In this document: in pieces, positions 17,601-26,728 of the stretch
Layout: each line of letters opens with the position of its first letter
Position numbering within the stretch: the stretch's first letter is position 1
NCBI GenBank assembly: GCA_024635755.1
Contig: JAGXIF010000005.1
Location: 1 to 58,039 of the forward strand
DNA: 58,039 nt
From: Halothiobacillus sp.
GTDB taxonomy: Bacteria > Pseudomonadota > Gammaproteobacteria > Halothiobacillales > Halothiobacillaceae
Direction: 5' to 3'
Program-made: the position numbers and the translations under genes
The notes under the pieces: generated by a model
What the model was told of the DNA's origin: nothing
The model's database searches: none
What the model saw: the letters and a program-made list of their open reading frames with translations, nothing else

Positions 17601-20600
17601 GACATGACGGCGGAGTTGCCGGATCAGGGCGTGACGGCAGCCGAATTGCCCGAAGCCGAGGGCGAGGCAGTGGATGAGACTGCCTCTGCCACGGCGGACG
17701 AAGACCCGATGATGCAGGAGATGCGCGAGGTCTTCGCCGAAGAGATGGCCGAGACGGTCCCCGAGATGGCGGTGGCGGCGGATGCCTGGCAGCGCAGCCG
17801 TGACGCGGATGCGTTGATCACGTTGCGCCGCGGGTTCCACACCATCAAGGGCAGTGGCCGCATGGTCGGCCTGGACCAGATCGGCGAGTGGGCCTGGGCC
17901 TGGGAAAACCTGCTCAATCGCGTTATTGAAGGCAAGCGCGATGATCTCGACGTGACCCGGGGCAGCGCCGTGGACGCGGTCGGGCTGATGCAGTCGGCCC
18001 TGCCTGACCTCGAATCGGGCCGTGCCACCCCGGATGTCCACTGGCAGCCGTCCAAGGCGTTGGCCGAGCGACTGGAGGCCGGCGAGTCACCTGAGCCGGC
18101 AGCGACCGAAGCGCCTGTGGAGCCATCTGTCGTGGCAGAAGCCGGTGACGAGTCGGCCGAGTCCGCATCGGATACCGAGGAGGCGGCCCAGCCGGTCATC
18201 GACGACCCGGTGTTGCGCGAGATATTCGACCAAGAGATTGGCGGCTACATCGATGAGCTGCACCACAAGATTGACCAAGCCCGTGAGCATGGTGTCGGCC
18301 TGACCTGCGACAATGACCTCGTGCGGTTGCTGCACACCACGCTGGGTTCGGCGCGGACGGCCGGCGTGGACATCATCGCGTCGCTGGCCCGCTACCTGGA
18401 GGATTGGACCCGCGCGCTCGCGGAACACAGCGAGCGCCTGGGCGGTGCGGACCTGAAGCTGTTCGCCGAGGGGGCTGACGCCATCGAGGCGCTGCGGCGC
18501 TGGGCGGTGGATGCCAGCCAGGACCAGCCGGACAGTGGCGATATCGAGTCGCGCCTGAGCCAACGCCTCGACGAGGCACTGGAAGAGTATGGCGAGGTGG
18601 TCGAAAGCGCCGAGGCCCGCGATTCGTGCCATGTCACGTCGGGGCTGGAAAGCGCGGCTGCCGACGAGGAGGATCAAGGGCCCGAGTTCGACGAGGCGCC
18701 GCTCCAATCCCCGCCGGAACATACCCTTGATGAGGCCGGTGACGAATCGGGCAACGCGTTAGAGGCCGATCTTGAGGCGGAGCTTGACCTGCCATCCGAG
18801 GCGCCGATTGACGAGGGGCGTGAACCGGCTTCCGCGGGCTCGGCGCGCGTGTCCGAGGACGAGGAGGCGGATGACGAATACGCCGAAATCGAGCGACGGT
18901 CCGATGATCATCCCTCGGAACAAGACGAGGACATCCTGCAGATCTTCCTCGACGAGGCCGATGAGCTGTTGGAGCAGGCGGATGCCTACCTGGCGCATTG
19001 GCGGGTGCATCCCCACGACCTCGAGTCGATCCGGCTGCTGCACCGCAACCTGCACACCCTCAAGGGTGGCGCCCGCATGGCGGGCCTTCTCAACCTCGGT
19101 GACGTGGCCCACCACCTCGAGGGGCGACTGGATCTGGCGCGGCGTGAGGACTCCCAGGACAACGAGGCTCTCGTCGCGCTGGTCCAGCATAGTTACGACA
19201 TCATCGCCGGGTTGCTTGACCGGGTACGCAACCAACAGCCGATTCCCCAACAGCGCGAACTGATCGGACTGATTCGCGACCCGGATGGGGCCGAGCGGTT
19301 TGTCGAGCGCAGCCAGGCCGCGCCGGTGGAAGAAGGCGCGCCGGCACAAGCGAAACCCGCGACCGAGGCGGCGGAAGATGCCACCGAGGTTGTTTCTGAT
19401 ACGCCGTCGGAGGCGGCCCCGGCGGAGCGCGATGAGTCGACTGATCGACGCGACGAACAGGTGCGGGTCGCCGCCGGCAGCATCGATGGGTTGGTCAACC
19501 AGATCGGTGAATCGGTGCTGTTGCAGTCGCGCATCGACCGCCAGGTCAATGGCTTCGAACGGCAGTTGTTCGAGTTGCAGCAGACCGTGACCCGCCTGCG
19601 TAGCCAGTTGCGTCGCCTCGAGATCGAGACCGAAACCCAGATCAAGGCCGACCTGATCGAGGAGGCCGGCATCAGCGAGGAACAGTTCGACCCGCTGGAA
19701 TTCGACCGCTTCACCCAGGTCCAGGAATTGAGCCGCGGCATCATGGAGTCGCTGGGTGACGTCGCCAATATCGAGGAAAGCCTGAGCTCGCTGACCGAAG
19801 AGTCGCAACTGTTGCTGCTGCAGCAGTCGCGCCTGGGCCGCAAGATGCAGGACGGCGTGCTGGCGATGCGGCTGGTGCGGTTCAACGACGTCGCCGGCCG
19901 CCTGCGCCGCATCGTGCGGCAGGTGGGCGACGAGATGGGGCGTCAGGCCGAACTGGTGGTCCGCAACGGCGACGCGGAGGTCGACCGGGTCACCCTAATG
20001 GCCCTGTTGCCCTCACTGGAGCATATGCTGCGCAACTCGCTGGCCCACGGCATCGAGTCGCCGGAAGAGCGGCGCGCGGCGCACAAGAACCCGGTCGGCC
20101 AGTTGGTCCTCACGGTGGACAGCAATGGCGGCAATATCACCATCAGTCAGCGCGATGACGGGCGCGGCATGGATCTGGACGCGATCCGTCGCAAGGCCGT
20201 CGAGCGCAATTTGATCCCCGTCGATATCGACATCAGCGACGAGGAAGCGCGCTCGTTGATCTTCCTGCCGGGCTTCTCCACCGCCGGCAATATATCCCAG
20301 GTCGCCGGGCGCGGCGTGGGTATGGACGTGGTCGCCAGTGCCACGCGCGAACTGGGTGGCTTTGTCGATGTCGATTCCGAGCAGGGCAAGTTCACCGAGA
20401 TCCGGCTCAACCTGCCGCTGACCCAGGCGATGACCCGCGGCATCCTGATTGCGAGCGGGGACGACCGCTATGCCATTCCCTACAAGGGGGTGGTGGCCGT
20501 GACCCGCATGACCGGTGTGGCGTTGGCGGAGCGTTATCAAGAGGAAAAGCCGCAGATCGAGTACGAGGGGGAGCAGTTCCCGCTCTACTACCTGGGCGAC

Positions 20601-21344
20601 CTGCTGTGGGGGCATGCCCCGGCCGAAACCGCTCAGGACGTGGCGGCGATCCGACCGATCATGCTGTTCAAGCTCGGCGAGCGGCGCTTTGCGCTGCACG
20701 TGGATCATCAGCTCGGGGGCATCCAGCTGTTCGTCAAGTCCCTGGGGCCGCAGCTCGGGCGTATCCCGGGGCTCTCCGGGGCCACCATTGCGGACGATGG
20801 CGATGTCATCCTGGTGCTGGAGCTGTTCGAACTGGTGCAGCAATTCCAGCGGCGCGACTACCAGAGTCGACTGGGGGACGAGGTCGTCGTCAAGCCCCAG
20901 CGGGATCGCCCGACGGTGTTGGTGGTCGACGACTCGCTCACCGTGCGCAAGGTCACCGCGCGCACTCTCGAGCGGAACAATTACGATGTCGTGCTTGCCC
21001 GTGACGGGGTCGAAGCACTGGGCGTGTTGCAGGACACCCTCCCGGACCTGGTGCTCACGGACATCGAGATGCCGCGGATGGACGGCTTCGAATTGCTGGG
21101 GGCGATCCGCAACGACCGCGCGTCCAAGGACACGCCGGTGATCATGATCTCTTCGCGGACCGGTCAGAAGCATCGCAGCCGCGCCGAGGCGCTGGGTGTC
21201 TCGGCCTACTTGGGCAAGCCCTACACCGAGCTGGATCTGATCGAGAGCATCGAGCAGTTATTGCCACGGCACGCCGCGTTGCCCGGAGAAACGTCCACGA
21301 GCGTTGTCCGGCCCGCGTCGGGTGTCGACCCGAAAGCTGACTAA
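14634..21344 (+). CDS. chpA: ChpA (PilL) hybrid chemotaxis histidine kinase
   Basis: A 2236-residue CheA-type kinase with a C-terminal receiver. Residues 1-~550 form an N-terminal helical region without a phosphorylatable His that I can see (FimL/degenerate Hpt-like). Residues ~560-1030 are a very acidic, Ala/Glu/Asp/Pro-rich linker with repeats. Three Hpt sites follow: His1069 ('FHTIKGSGRMVG'), His1234 ('LHTTLGSARTAG') and His1474 ('LHTLKGGARMAG'). After these come a dimerisation region, the ATPase domain with N-box 'HMLRNSLAHGIES' (Asn1801) and 'DDGRGMDLDAIRRKAVERN', a CheW-like regulatory domain, and a receiver with Asp2143 ('LVLTDIEMPRMDGFELL'). It phosphorylates PilG and PilH. P. aeruginosa ChpA has more phosphotransfer domains. 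Confidence 0.93.
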   Translation: MRTERKVDAIVFDWLREGLEERLVELLRALEQLSEGENVTEHVFDATQALQTLDRVFSMVDIQLVRVLVRTQLAALEPLENDGDENAISAQIESAALLQALLDRMSAGAPINPASLLPMVNRLRSTLKQAPLTARELAARSFLLQAEHELGKRPHHNDGMDDERRLRPLLRQMEREVLSVMRDDWTVLPRLRDLSMQIIANEPSRSAIIAIRVFGDLLRLTETDADRYSPVLKRAVGRVLQLFRLQLSGRSEVVINHAGLDLGGSVLLSLLDLVDDDTAIGEDSAAEWRAQLSQADGVAHFVGLNAEALHAAARALEEELLATQDVLDLFVRGNREDLEPLGRILTKFEQMAGVLGTLGYVAAADALDASRERLLAVTRGAELLDDALLMDLAGTVMLVEQVINGIPECMTSLDRATRLSDQTVSRSIGAIAKAAYDNLGEAREKIDAGMAGQSVPDSSQGGDPFAQAADMLTGITEVLRLSGRDAATPLVEALARWARAQEFGTPFGNEHTLAALSEIFAALEFYLENLRDFQKEIARFLDGPKQRIGDLLGAIEGEDTDLTAKNAEAPESAVAEEDRSGEQAEVAPTTNVDESLPSADELISFWQVEQDETPGGLTEPSADEVAAGGAESAPGEPLGEALDFALDEGDREQRTEPAPSGGESSHDLPDDAEAMPELPTAPADAAAKQSSAESSQAAAEAAELESLWLPEGAAEEPEASESTDSVPDLTELPQATEESEPSSAESPVDLDGGLDFEQSEATPAESAREGAADEPAVDADLDASVPSLGEDADAGQPTNEGDAAADPATPDDLALAEAEETEPGALDAALDFSVADDQAEQREETAATLEGETPAEEDRRSDIDSMSTDLPDQKAVAPEMPQDMIETGEPEALAPVTDEVEAEANQAEVAPANEEGVADKAAGEPEEIVPDGQDGAEGIDLSEAETAEPQALDAALDFGVTDDQAEQRLADAEDARREGETPPSLAEADDMTAELPDQGVTAAELPEAEGEAVDETASATADEDPMMQEMREVFAEEMAETVPEMAVAADAWQRSRDADALITLRRGFHTIKGSGRMVGLDQIGEWAWAWENLLNRVIEGKRDDLDVTRGSAVDAVGLMQSALPDLESGRATPDVHWQPSKALAERLEAGESPEPAATEAPVEPSVVAEAGDESAESASDTEEAAQPVIDDPVLREIFDQEIGGYIDELHHKIDQAREHGVGLTCDNDLVRLLHTTLGSARTAGVDIIASLARYLEDWTRALAEHSERLGGADLKLFAEGADAIEALRRWAVDASQDQPDSGDIESRLSQRLDEALEEYGEVVESAEARDSCHVTSGLESAAADEEDQGPEFDEAPLQSPPEHTLDEAGDESGNALEADLEAELDLPSEAPIDEGREPASAGSARVSEDEEADDEYAEIERRSDDHPSEQDEDILQIFLDEADELLEQADAYLAHWRVHPHDLESIRLLHRNLHTLKGGARMAGLLNLGDVAHHLEGRLDLARREDSQDNEALVALVQHSYDIIAGLLDRVRNQQPIPQQRELIGLIRDPDGAERFVERSQAAPVEEGAPAQAKPATEAAEDATEVVSDTPSEAAPAERDESTDRRDEQVRVAAGSIDGLVNQIGESVLLQSRIDRQVNGFERQLFELQQTVTRLRSQLRRLEIETETQIKADLIEEAGISEEQFDPLEFDRFTQVQELSRGIMESLGDVANIEESLSSLTEESQLLLLQQSRLGRKMQDGVLAMRLVRFNDVAGRLRRIVRQVGDEMGRQAELVVRNGDAEVDRVTLMALLPSLEHMLRNSLAHGIESPEERRAAHKNPVGQLVLTVDSNGGNITISQRDDGRGMDLDAIRRKAVERNLIPVDIDISDEEARSLIFLPGFSTAGNISQVAGRGVGMDVVASATRELGGFVDVDSEQGKFTEIRLNLPLTQAMTRGILIASGDDRYAIPYKGVVAVTRMTGVALAERYQEEKPQIEYEGEQFPLYYLGDLLWGHAPAETAQDVAAIRPIMLFKLGERRFALHVDHQLGGIQLFVKSLGPQLGRIPGLSGATIADDGDVILVLELFELVQQFQRRDYQSRLGDEVVVKPQRDRPTVLVVDDSLTVRKVTARTLERNNYDVVLARDGVEALGVLQDTLPDLVLTDIEMPRMDGFELLGAIRNDRASKDTPVIMISSRTGQKHRSRAEALGVSAYLGKPYTELDLIESIEQLLPRHAALPGETSTSVVRPASGVDPKAD
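16540..17655 (+). repeat. Three degenerate repeats inside the acidic linker of ChpA
   Basis: The pattern 'LDFxxxDxQAEQR' followed 25-45 residues later by '(D/E)LPDxxxxxxE(L/M)P' occurs three times, starting near 16540, 17100 and 17478. Copies two and three are 378 bases (126 codons) apart and share an exact 23-base block at 17137-17159 and 17515-17537. This suggests a recent in-frame duplication in a disordered spacer between the N-terminal region and the Hpt domains. Confidence 0.75.
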
Positions 21345-21359
21345 ACGGAGCCCCGCCTG

Positions 21360-21866
21360 ATGGAGCAACAGAGCGACCAATCCACCGCGGGTGCGCCTGC
21401 TTCGGTGCGCGCCGTGCGGCTGCCAACGCAGCTGACCGATCTGGACCTGCTGATTCCCTATGCCCTGATTGCCGAGATCACGGACGTGGCGTTGCCCGAT
21501 GGCAGCATCCAGCTGGGCCGCAGTGAAGCGACCATGGTCGACTGGCGTGGCCAGCGCGTACCGCTGGTGAGCCTGGAAGCGATGAATGGCGAGCCGGTGC
21601 CGACGATCGGCCACCGGGTGCGCTGTGCCGTCCTTTACGGCACCGACCCCGAACGCGCCCTGCCGTACTACGCGCTGCTGCTCTCGGGGGTGCCGCGCTC
21701 CGAGCAGATCGTCGCCAGCCAGATGGAGTCGGCCGGTCCGCAGGACAACCCGTTATGGAAGGCTATCGTACGGACGGGGGGGCAATTGACGGCCATACCG
21801 GACATTCGTGCGCTCGAAGAGCGCATCGACCAGATGCGGCTCAAGCAGGCAGAGCCGACTGAATGA
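21360..21866 (+). CDS. chpC: ChpC-type CheW-like protein
   Basis: A 168-residue protein with a divergent CheW domain: 'LLIPYALIAEITDVALPDGS', 'VDWRGQRVPLVSLEAMNG' and a C-terminal helix. ChpC in Pseudomonas is a second coupling protein that can link other receptors to ChpA. It lies 15 bases after the chpA stop, exactly where chpB and chpC occur in P. aeruginosa, but chpB is absent. A strong terminator follows and closes the cluster. Confidence 0.85.
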   Translation: MEQQSDQSTAGAPASVRAVRLPTQLTDLDLLIPYALIAEITDVALPDGSIQLGRSEATMVDWRGQRVPLVSLEAMNGEPVPTIGHRVRCAVLYGTDPERALPYYALLLSGVPRSEQIVASQMESAGPQDNPLWKAIVRTGGQLTAIPDIRALEERIDQMRLKQAEPTE

Positions 21867-21895
21867 ATTGAATCTCCGCTCCATGTGGGCGCGCG

Positions 21896-21933
21896 AAAAA
21901 CCCCCGGCTCACCGCAAAGTGGCCGGGGTTTTT
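21896..21933. terminator. Bidirectional terminator between chpC and the B12 uptake genes
   Basis: The arms AAAAACCCCCGGC and GCCGGGGTTTTT pair with a single bulged C, and CAC/GTG pairs inside the loop. T tracts on both outer arms allow it to end the pil-chp transcript and the convergent btuB-btuM transcript. Confidence 0.85.
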
Positions 21934-21950
21934 GTTCAGTGGCGGTTAGA

Positions 21951-22571
21951 TCAGCCGTGCCGTGCGAGGCGGCGCGTTTCGCCGATCAGGTTGACCGTGA
22001 CCATGCCCAGCAAACCCACGGCCGAGTAGACCGCGGCCGAGGCCAGGTAGCCCGAGAAATACCCGGCGGTTCTGCCGATGTAATCCATCGCGGCGAGCTG
22101 GCCGAACTGCCTGGAAAAGGCGTAGAAGGTGGCGTTCGAGATGACGAATGCCGCCAGGGCACCAGCGAGTAATCCCAGACCGATCAGCAGGGCGCCGCCG
22201 GCCTGACCGCTCGGGCGCCCTCCTGTCGCCAGGCTGTGAGCGGTCAGGCGTCCTGCCCCCCAGAGCGCGGCGTAGGCCACCAGCACACCGGGATAGGCCG
22301 GCGAGAAGCAAGTTGCCATGGCTGCCCCGTCGAGGAAGACACTGCCCAGGTCGATGGCCACGGCCAAGGCGAGCAATCCGCCCAGTGCGCTGGCGCGCCG
22401 AATCAGCAGGCCGGCGAGGAAGAACACCGCCCAGGACGTGTCCCCCAGATGCAGCACCGAGCTGAAATGGTGGTATCGGGTGGCGAGCATCGACAGCGCA
22501 AGCAGGGCCAGTAGTACCACCGCAGTGCTGCGGTTGGTCGGCGAGATGCGGTCCAGCAGGGGATTAGGCAT
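21951..22571 (-). CDS. btuM: BtuM-like solitary cobalamin transport membrane protein
   Basis: A 206-residue, very hydrophobic protein with about six membrane helices, starting at ATG 22571 (MPNPLLDRIS). The only cysteine, Cys88, lies in 'DGAAMATCFSPAYPGVLVAY'. A motif of this form, with one Cys before 'TPAY/SPAY', is what I recall for BtuM, the solitary ECF-type S-component from Thiobacillus denitrificans. There the Cys contacts the cobalt of cobalamin and takes part in removing cyanide. The gene lies 44 bases after btuB and under the same cobalamin riboswitch, which strongly supports a B12 role. No ECF ATPases or BtuCDF are present. Family assignment is from memory of the motif, not a search. 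Confidence 0.75.
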   Translation of the reverse strand: MPNPLLDRISPTNRSTAVVLLALLALSMLATRYHHFSSVLHLGDTSWAVFFLAGLLIRRASALGGLLALAVAIDLGSVFLDGAAMATCFSPAYPGVLVAYAALWGAGRLTAHSLATGGRPSGQAGGALLIGLGLLAGALAAFVISNATFYAFSRQFGQLAAMDYIGRTAGYFSGYLASAAVYSAVGLLGMVTVNLIGETRRLARHG

Positions 22572-22615
22572 GGGCGTGATTCGTCCTGAAAAGACTGTGT
22601 GTCGAAGCGGGCATA

Positions 22616-24424
22616 TTACCGCCCGTAACGCAGGCTCACAAACACGCCACGCGGGGCCTGGTTGTAGCCGTGGACGGCCTGGTAATCCCGGTCGAATACG
22701 TTCTCCACCTGCATCTCGATCCGCCATTCGGCATTTACCCGATAGGAACCACGCAGGTCGGCGGTGATGAAACCCTGGTTGTCTGCCGCCCATTGACCGC
22801 CCGAGGAGTTGCTCTGCCCCCGGATAGTGGTGCCCACGGAGAATGCGCCCACATCTCGGTCGAGGTCGACGCGGCCCGCCCAGCGGGGTTGGCGGACGAG
22901 GCGGTAGCCCGTCGATGCGTCCTCGGTGGAGAGGTAGGTGACCGATAGTCCCGTGCGCCAGTCATCCCCGTTAAGGGAGCCTTGGAGTTCGATGCCTCGG
23001 ATCTCGCTTTGGTCGACGTTCCCCGGGTTTTCTCCTGAGGTGATGAAATTCCGCACCTTGCTGCGAAATCCCGTAATGCCAAGAGAGCGGATGTGGTCGT
23101 TCCATGTCACCCCGGCGCGAGTGGTTCTGGTGCGTTCGGGTTCGAGATCCGGGTTTCCGTAGCCAAACGGGTAGTAGAGCAGGTTGAACGACGGCGCGGT
23201 GAAGGCCGAGCCGTGCCCGGCCGTCAGCGTCCAGGCCTCGGTGAGGGCGTAGGCCAGGTCCAGCGAGCCGGTGTTGGCGGTGCCGAACTGTTCATTGAAG
23301 TCGCGACGCAATGCGACCTGGATGTCGAGTTTATCGCCCAGTTGCGTGTTGGCTTGGGCGAACAGCGCCTGGTTGCCTCGGGCATCTTCTTCGTAATCCG
23401 TTGTGCTGGACAGCTTGTCGTCGGTCTGGTCGGCGCCCAGCGTCACGGTGGTGGACGGCCCGATGAAGAAGTCGTTGGCGATGAATAGCGTGTCGCGTTG
23501 CGTGTCGAAACGCGAAGCGAATACATCGCCCTTGAAGCTGTCCTGATCATCGATATGCCGGCCGGCGCGGGCGCGCAGCTGCCAGAAATCGATCCGGCCG
23601 GTCGAGGCCGACAGGCCGAAGGTACGTTGCTCGATCTCGGTGGTGTCCTGGAACGCCCCATCGAAATCGACGGCGGCCGAACTGGCGAGCAGGTGGCCTC
23701 GCAGGTGCCCGCCGTCGCCGAACTGGTAGCCGATGTTGATGTTGACCGAGTCGTTCACGTAGCCATCGTCGTCGGCATTCGTTCCCGGGGCGCTTTGCGC
23801 GTCGAAACCGTCGGTCTCGCCGTGAGCCACGCCGATGGAGTAGTCGACCGCGCCGTTTCGACCGGCCACCGTGCCATCGAAGGCCCGCTGGCCGCGGGTG
23901 CCGGCGCCAAACCCTCCGGTCACGCGGGTGCCCTCGGTCTCGCCGCGACGGGTGAAAATCTGGATGACACCCCCGCCGGCATCGGCGCCCCACTGACCGG
24001 AGCGCGGGCCCCGCACGATCTCGATGCGTTCGATTTGCGCGAGCGGGATATGTTCGAGATAGGTCTGTCCGGCGGAAACCGCCCCCACCCGGACGCCGTC
24101 GATGAACACGGCCGTGCGGCTGGCGCTTTGCCCCCAAATGGACACGTTCGATGGCTTCCCCGGTCCACCGAGGTTGGTCACGTTCAGCCCCGCGCGCCCA
24201 TTCAGCAGTTCTCTGATCGAACGCGCTTGGCTGCGCTCGATATCGTCGCGGGTGATGACGGTTTCCGGCATGGCCGGGGCTACAGCCGGGGCATCGCGAC
24301 TGGCGGTGATGTTGATCGGGCCGAGTCGATCATCGGCCTGTAATGGGGTAAGAGTAAGAAGACAGGTCAGGCCAGTAAGGCCGACAGTGAGCGACGCGAA
24401 TCGCCGATTGGCAGGATGAGTCAT
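22616..24424 (-). CDS. btuB: TonB-dependent cobalamin receptor (BtuB-like)
   Basis: A 602-residue outer-membrane receptor. The start at 24424 (MTHPANRR) follows the riboswitch; residues 1-~30 are a signal peptide ending 'LTLTPLQADD'. A plug domain follows with 'AMPETVITRDDIERSQARSI', 'SNVSIWGQSASRTAVFIDGV' and 'IERIEIVRGPRSGQWGADAG'. The rest is a 22-strand barrel ending in 'GVFVSLRYGR' with the terminal aromatic signature. The barrel end, plug and the upstream cobalamin riboswitch together identify it as a B12 receptor energised by TonB. Confidence 0.9.
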   Translation of the reverse strand: MTHPANRRFASLTVGLTGLTCLLTLTPLQADDRLGPINITASRDAPAVAPAMPETVITRDDIERSQARSIRELLNGRAGLNVTNLGGPGKPSNVSIWGQSASRTAVFIDGVRVGAVSAGQTYLEHIPLAQIERIEIVRGPRSGQWGADAGGGVIQIFTRRGETEGTRVTGGFGAGTRGQRAFDGTVAGRNGAVDYSIGVAHGETDGFDAQSAPGTNADDDGYVNDSVNINIGYQFGDGGHLRGHLLASSAAVDFDGAFQDTTEIEQRTFGLSASTGRIDFWQLRARAGRHIDDQDSFKGDVFASRFDTQRDTLFIANDFFIGPSTTVTLGADQTDDKLSSTTDYEEDARGNQALFAQANTQLGDKLDIQVALRRDFNEQFGTANTGSLDLAYALTEAWTLTAGHGSAFTAPSFNLLYYPFGYGNPDLEPERTRTTRAGVTWNDHIRSLGITGFRSKVRNFITSGENPGNVDQSEIRGIELQGSLNGDDWRTGLSVTYLSTEDASTGYRLVRQPRWAGRVDLDRDVGAFSVGTTIRGQSNSSGGQWAADNQGFITADLRGSYRVNAEWRIEMQVENVFDRDYQAVHGYNQAPRGVFVSLRYGR

Positions 24425-24475
24425 AGGATTGGGTTCACGTAACCGACCAGCCCACCGCGGGTCGGGAAAGCGGAT

Positions 24476-24671
24476 CAGAGGCCGGTCTCCGGGCTCGTGG
24501 CATACCGGCACGGCCTTCCCGGCCCTGCATGGGCCAGTGGCGTGTCTGTGTCGGCTGCGACCACCTACCGTTGCGGGGGCAGCACAGGCATGGGGCGCGA
24601 GTGTGGGTCGCGCCTGAGGACCTGTTTCCCTGTTTCAGCGCCTGTCGGTCGGATCGAAAGCGCCACCTCTG
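24476..24671 (-). ncRNA. Cobalamin riboswitch upstream of btuB-btuM
   Basis: Read on the minus strand, the leader has the conserved pieces in order. CAGAGG (P1 5' arm, 24671-24666) comes first, then 'AAACAGGGAAACAGG', then 'CTGCCCCCGCAACGGTAG' (24582-24565), 'GCCACTGG' with 'GGGAAGG' after it, the B12 box 'AGCCCGGAGACCGGCC' (24495-24480), and CCTCTG closing P1 (24481-24476). The expression platform between 24425 and 24475 contains the hairpin CCGACC/GGTCGG (24465-24443) close to the start codon. Binding of adenosylcobalamin or related forms should switch off btuB and btuM. Confidence 0.93.
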
Positions 24672-24714
24672 AACTCGGGAAGCGCGGGGCGATGCCACGC
24701 GTTCCAGGGAGCGC

Positions 24715-24743
24715 ATTGTTTGCAAATTCTTCTCCGATGGCAA
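24715..24743 (-). promoter_or_regulatory. Candidate promoter of the riboswitch-btuB-btuM transcript
   Basis: Minus-strand TTGCCA (24743-24738) and AACAAT (24720-24715) are separated by 17 bases, about 45 bases upstream of the riboswitch P1 arm. Position and spacing are good; the match is by consensus only. Confidence 0.5.
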
Positions 24744-24897
24744 GCGCCCGGCATGAGCCGCTCTCATGAAAAACATGCCTGAAGCGATTCCCAAGTGATT
24801 GCCGGAGGCGCTGATCGCCGGTGGCGATCGAATCCGGACTCGGCAGGTTGTCGGCTACAATAGGGACGTTGTCGAGTCACTAGGTTTCTTTAAGTTC

Positions 24898-25463
24898 ATG
24901 CCGTCGAATGCCCCGCCCACCATCCAGGCCGTACACCCACTGGCAGAAACCCGGCTGTTCAAGATCGAGAGCCTGGACCTGCGTTTCTCCAATGGTGTCG
25001 AGGTGACCTTCGAGCGGCTTAAGGGTGGTGGCAACGGGGCGGTGATCGTCGCGGCACTGACCGAGGATGGTTCGTTCGTGATGATCCGCGAGTACGCTTG
25101 TGGTACCGAGCGTTATGAACTGGGTTTGCCCAAGGGACGCATCGACGCCGGCGAGTCGCCGATCGAGGCGGCCGGCCGGGAACTCATGGAGGAGGCGGGC
25201 TTTGCGGCACGCCGGTTGACGCGGCTCAATGAGTTGACCATGGCGCCGACCTATTCCGGTCAGCGGGCTCATCTGGTGCTGGCCGAATCGCTCTACCCGG
25301 CGAGACTGCCGGGTGATGAGCCCGAGCCACTCGAGGTCAGCTTTCTGCCGATGGCAGACCTGGATGAGCTGGCCGCCTCGGGCGATTGTTCCGAGGCACG
25401 CTCACTGGCCGCCATGTTCTTGGTGCGCAGCCATCTGCAACGACGGGAAAGGGAAGAAACGCA

Positions 25464-25467
<4 letters not shown>
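24898..25467 (+). CDS. nudE: ADP compounds hydrolase NudE (Nudix)
   Basis: A 189-residue Nudix hydrolase that splits ADP-ribose, NADH and diadenosine polyphosphates. The Nudix box is complete: 'GRIDAGESPIEAAGRELM' followed by 'EEAGF'. ATG 24898 (MPSNAPPTIQ) is chosen since the frame upstream is intergenic. A TACAAT at 24856-24861 may be a -10 element, with no clear -35. The stop overlaps the GTG start of cysQ, an arrangement also known for nudE-cysQ in other gammaproteobacteria. Confidence 0.88.
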
Positions 25468-26315
<848 letters not shown>

Positions 26316-26323
26316 TGGATTTC

Positions 26324-26728
26324 TCAGTCCGTCTGGGCCCGCATCCAGCCGTCACGGCCCTCGATCAGTTTCAGGCGGGTCTGGAACGGGCGGGTCTCGC
26401 CTGCCTCGAACTCGCCGAAACGCAGCACCAATCCCAACCTGCCCAGCGCCTCGTGGCCGCTGCCGGCTTGGCGCATGTCGCGGGCCACGTCGGCCAGCCC
26501 TCGCGGAAAGCGTAGGGTCGCTTCCACATCCACCAGCCAGACGTCCCCGCGCTCGGCGGCATTGAGTCGGTCGATCCGCTCGACGATCACCACCTGGACG
26601 CCCGGGTCGACTTGCTCTTGGAGGATCGCCTGTACATCCGCCTTGCCCGGTCCCTGACTGCAGGCACTCAAGACCCACGCCACCAGCAATAGCAGCCCCG
26701 GCAGTAGGCGTGTTGGCAGGCGTTTCAT
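26324..26728 (-). CDS. Predicted lipoprotein of unknown function
   Basis: A 134-residue protein with a lipoprotein signal: basic start, hydrophobic 'LLPGLLLLVAWVL' and lipobox 'LSAC' with Cys23. The mature part is mostly helix and strand with 'VQVVIVERIDRLNAAERGDV' and 'LVLRFGEFEAGETRPFQTRL'. I do not recognise a family. It starts inside the ycgL stop (ATGA overlap), so it is made with ycgL, and it converges with cysQ eight bases away. Confidence 0.75.
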   Translation of the reverse strand: MKRLPTRLLPGLLLLVAWVLSACSQGPGKADVQAILQEQVDPGVQVVIVERIDRLNAAERGDVWLVDVEATLRFPRGLADVARDMRQAGSGHEALGRLGLVLRFGEFEAGETRPFQTRLKLIEGRDGWMRAQTD

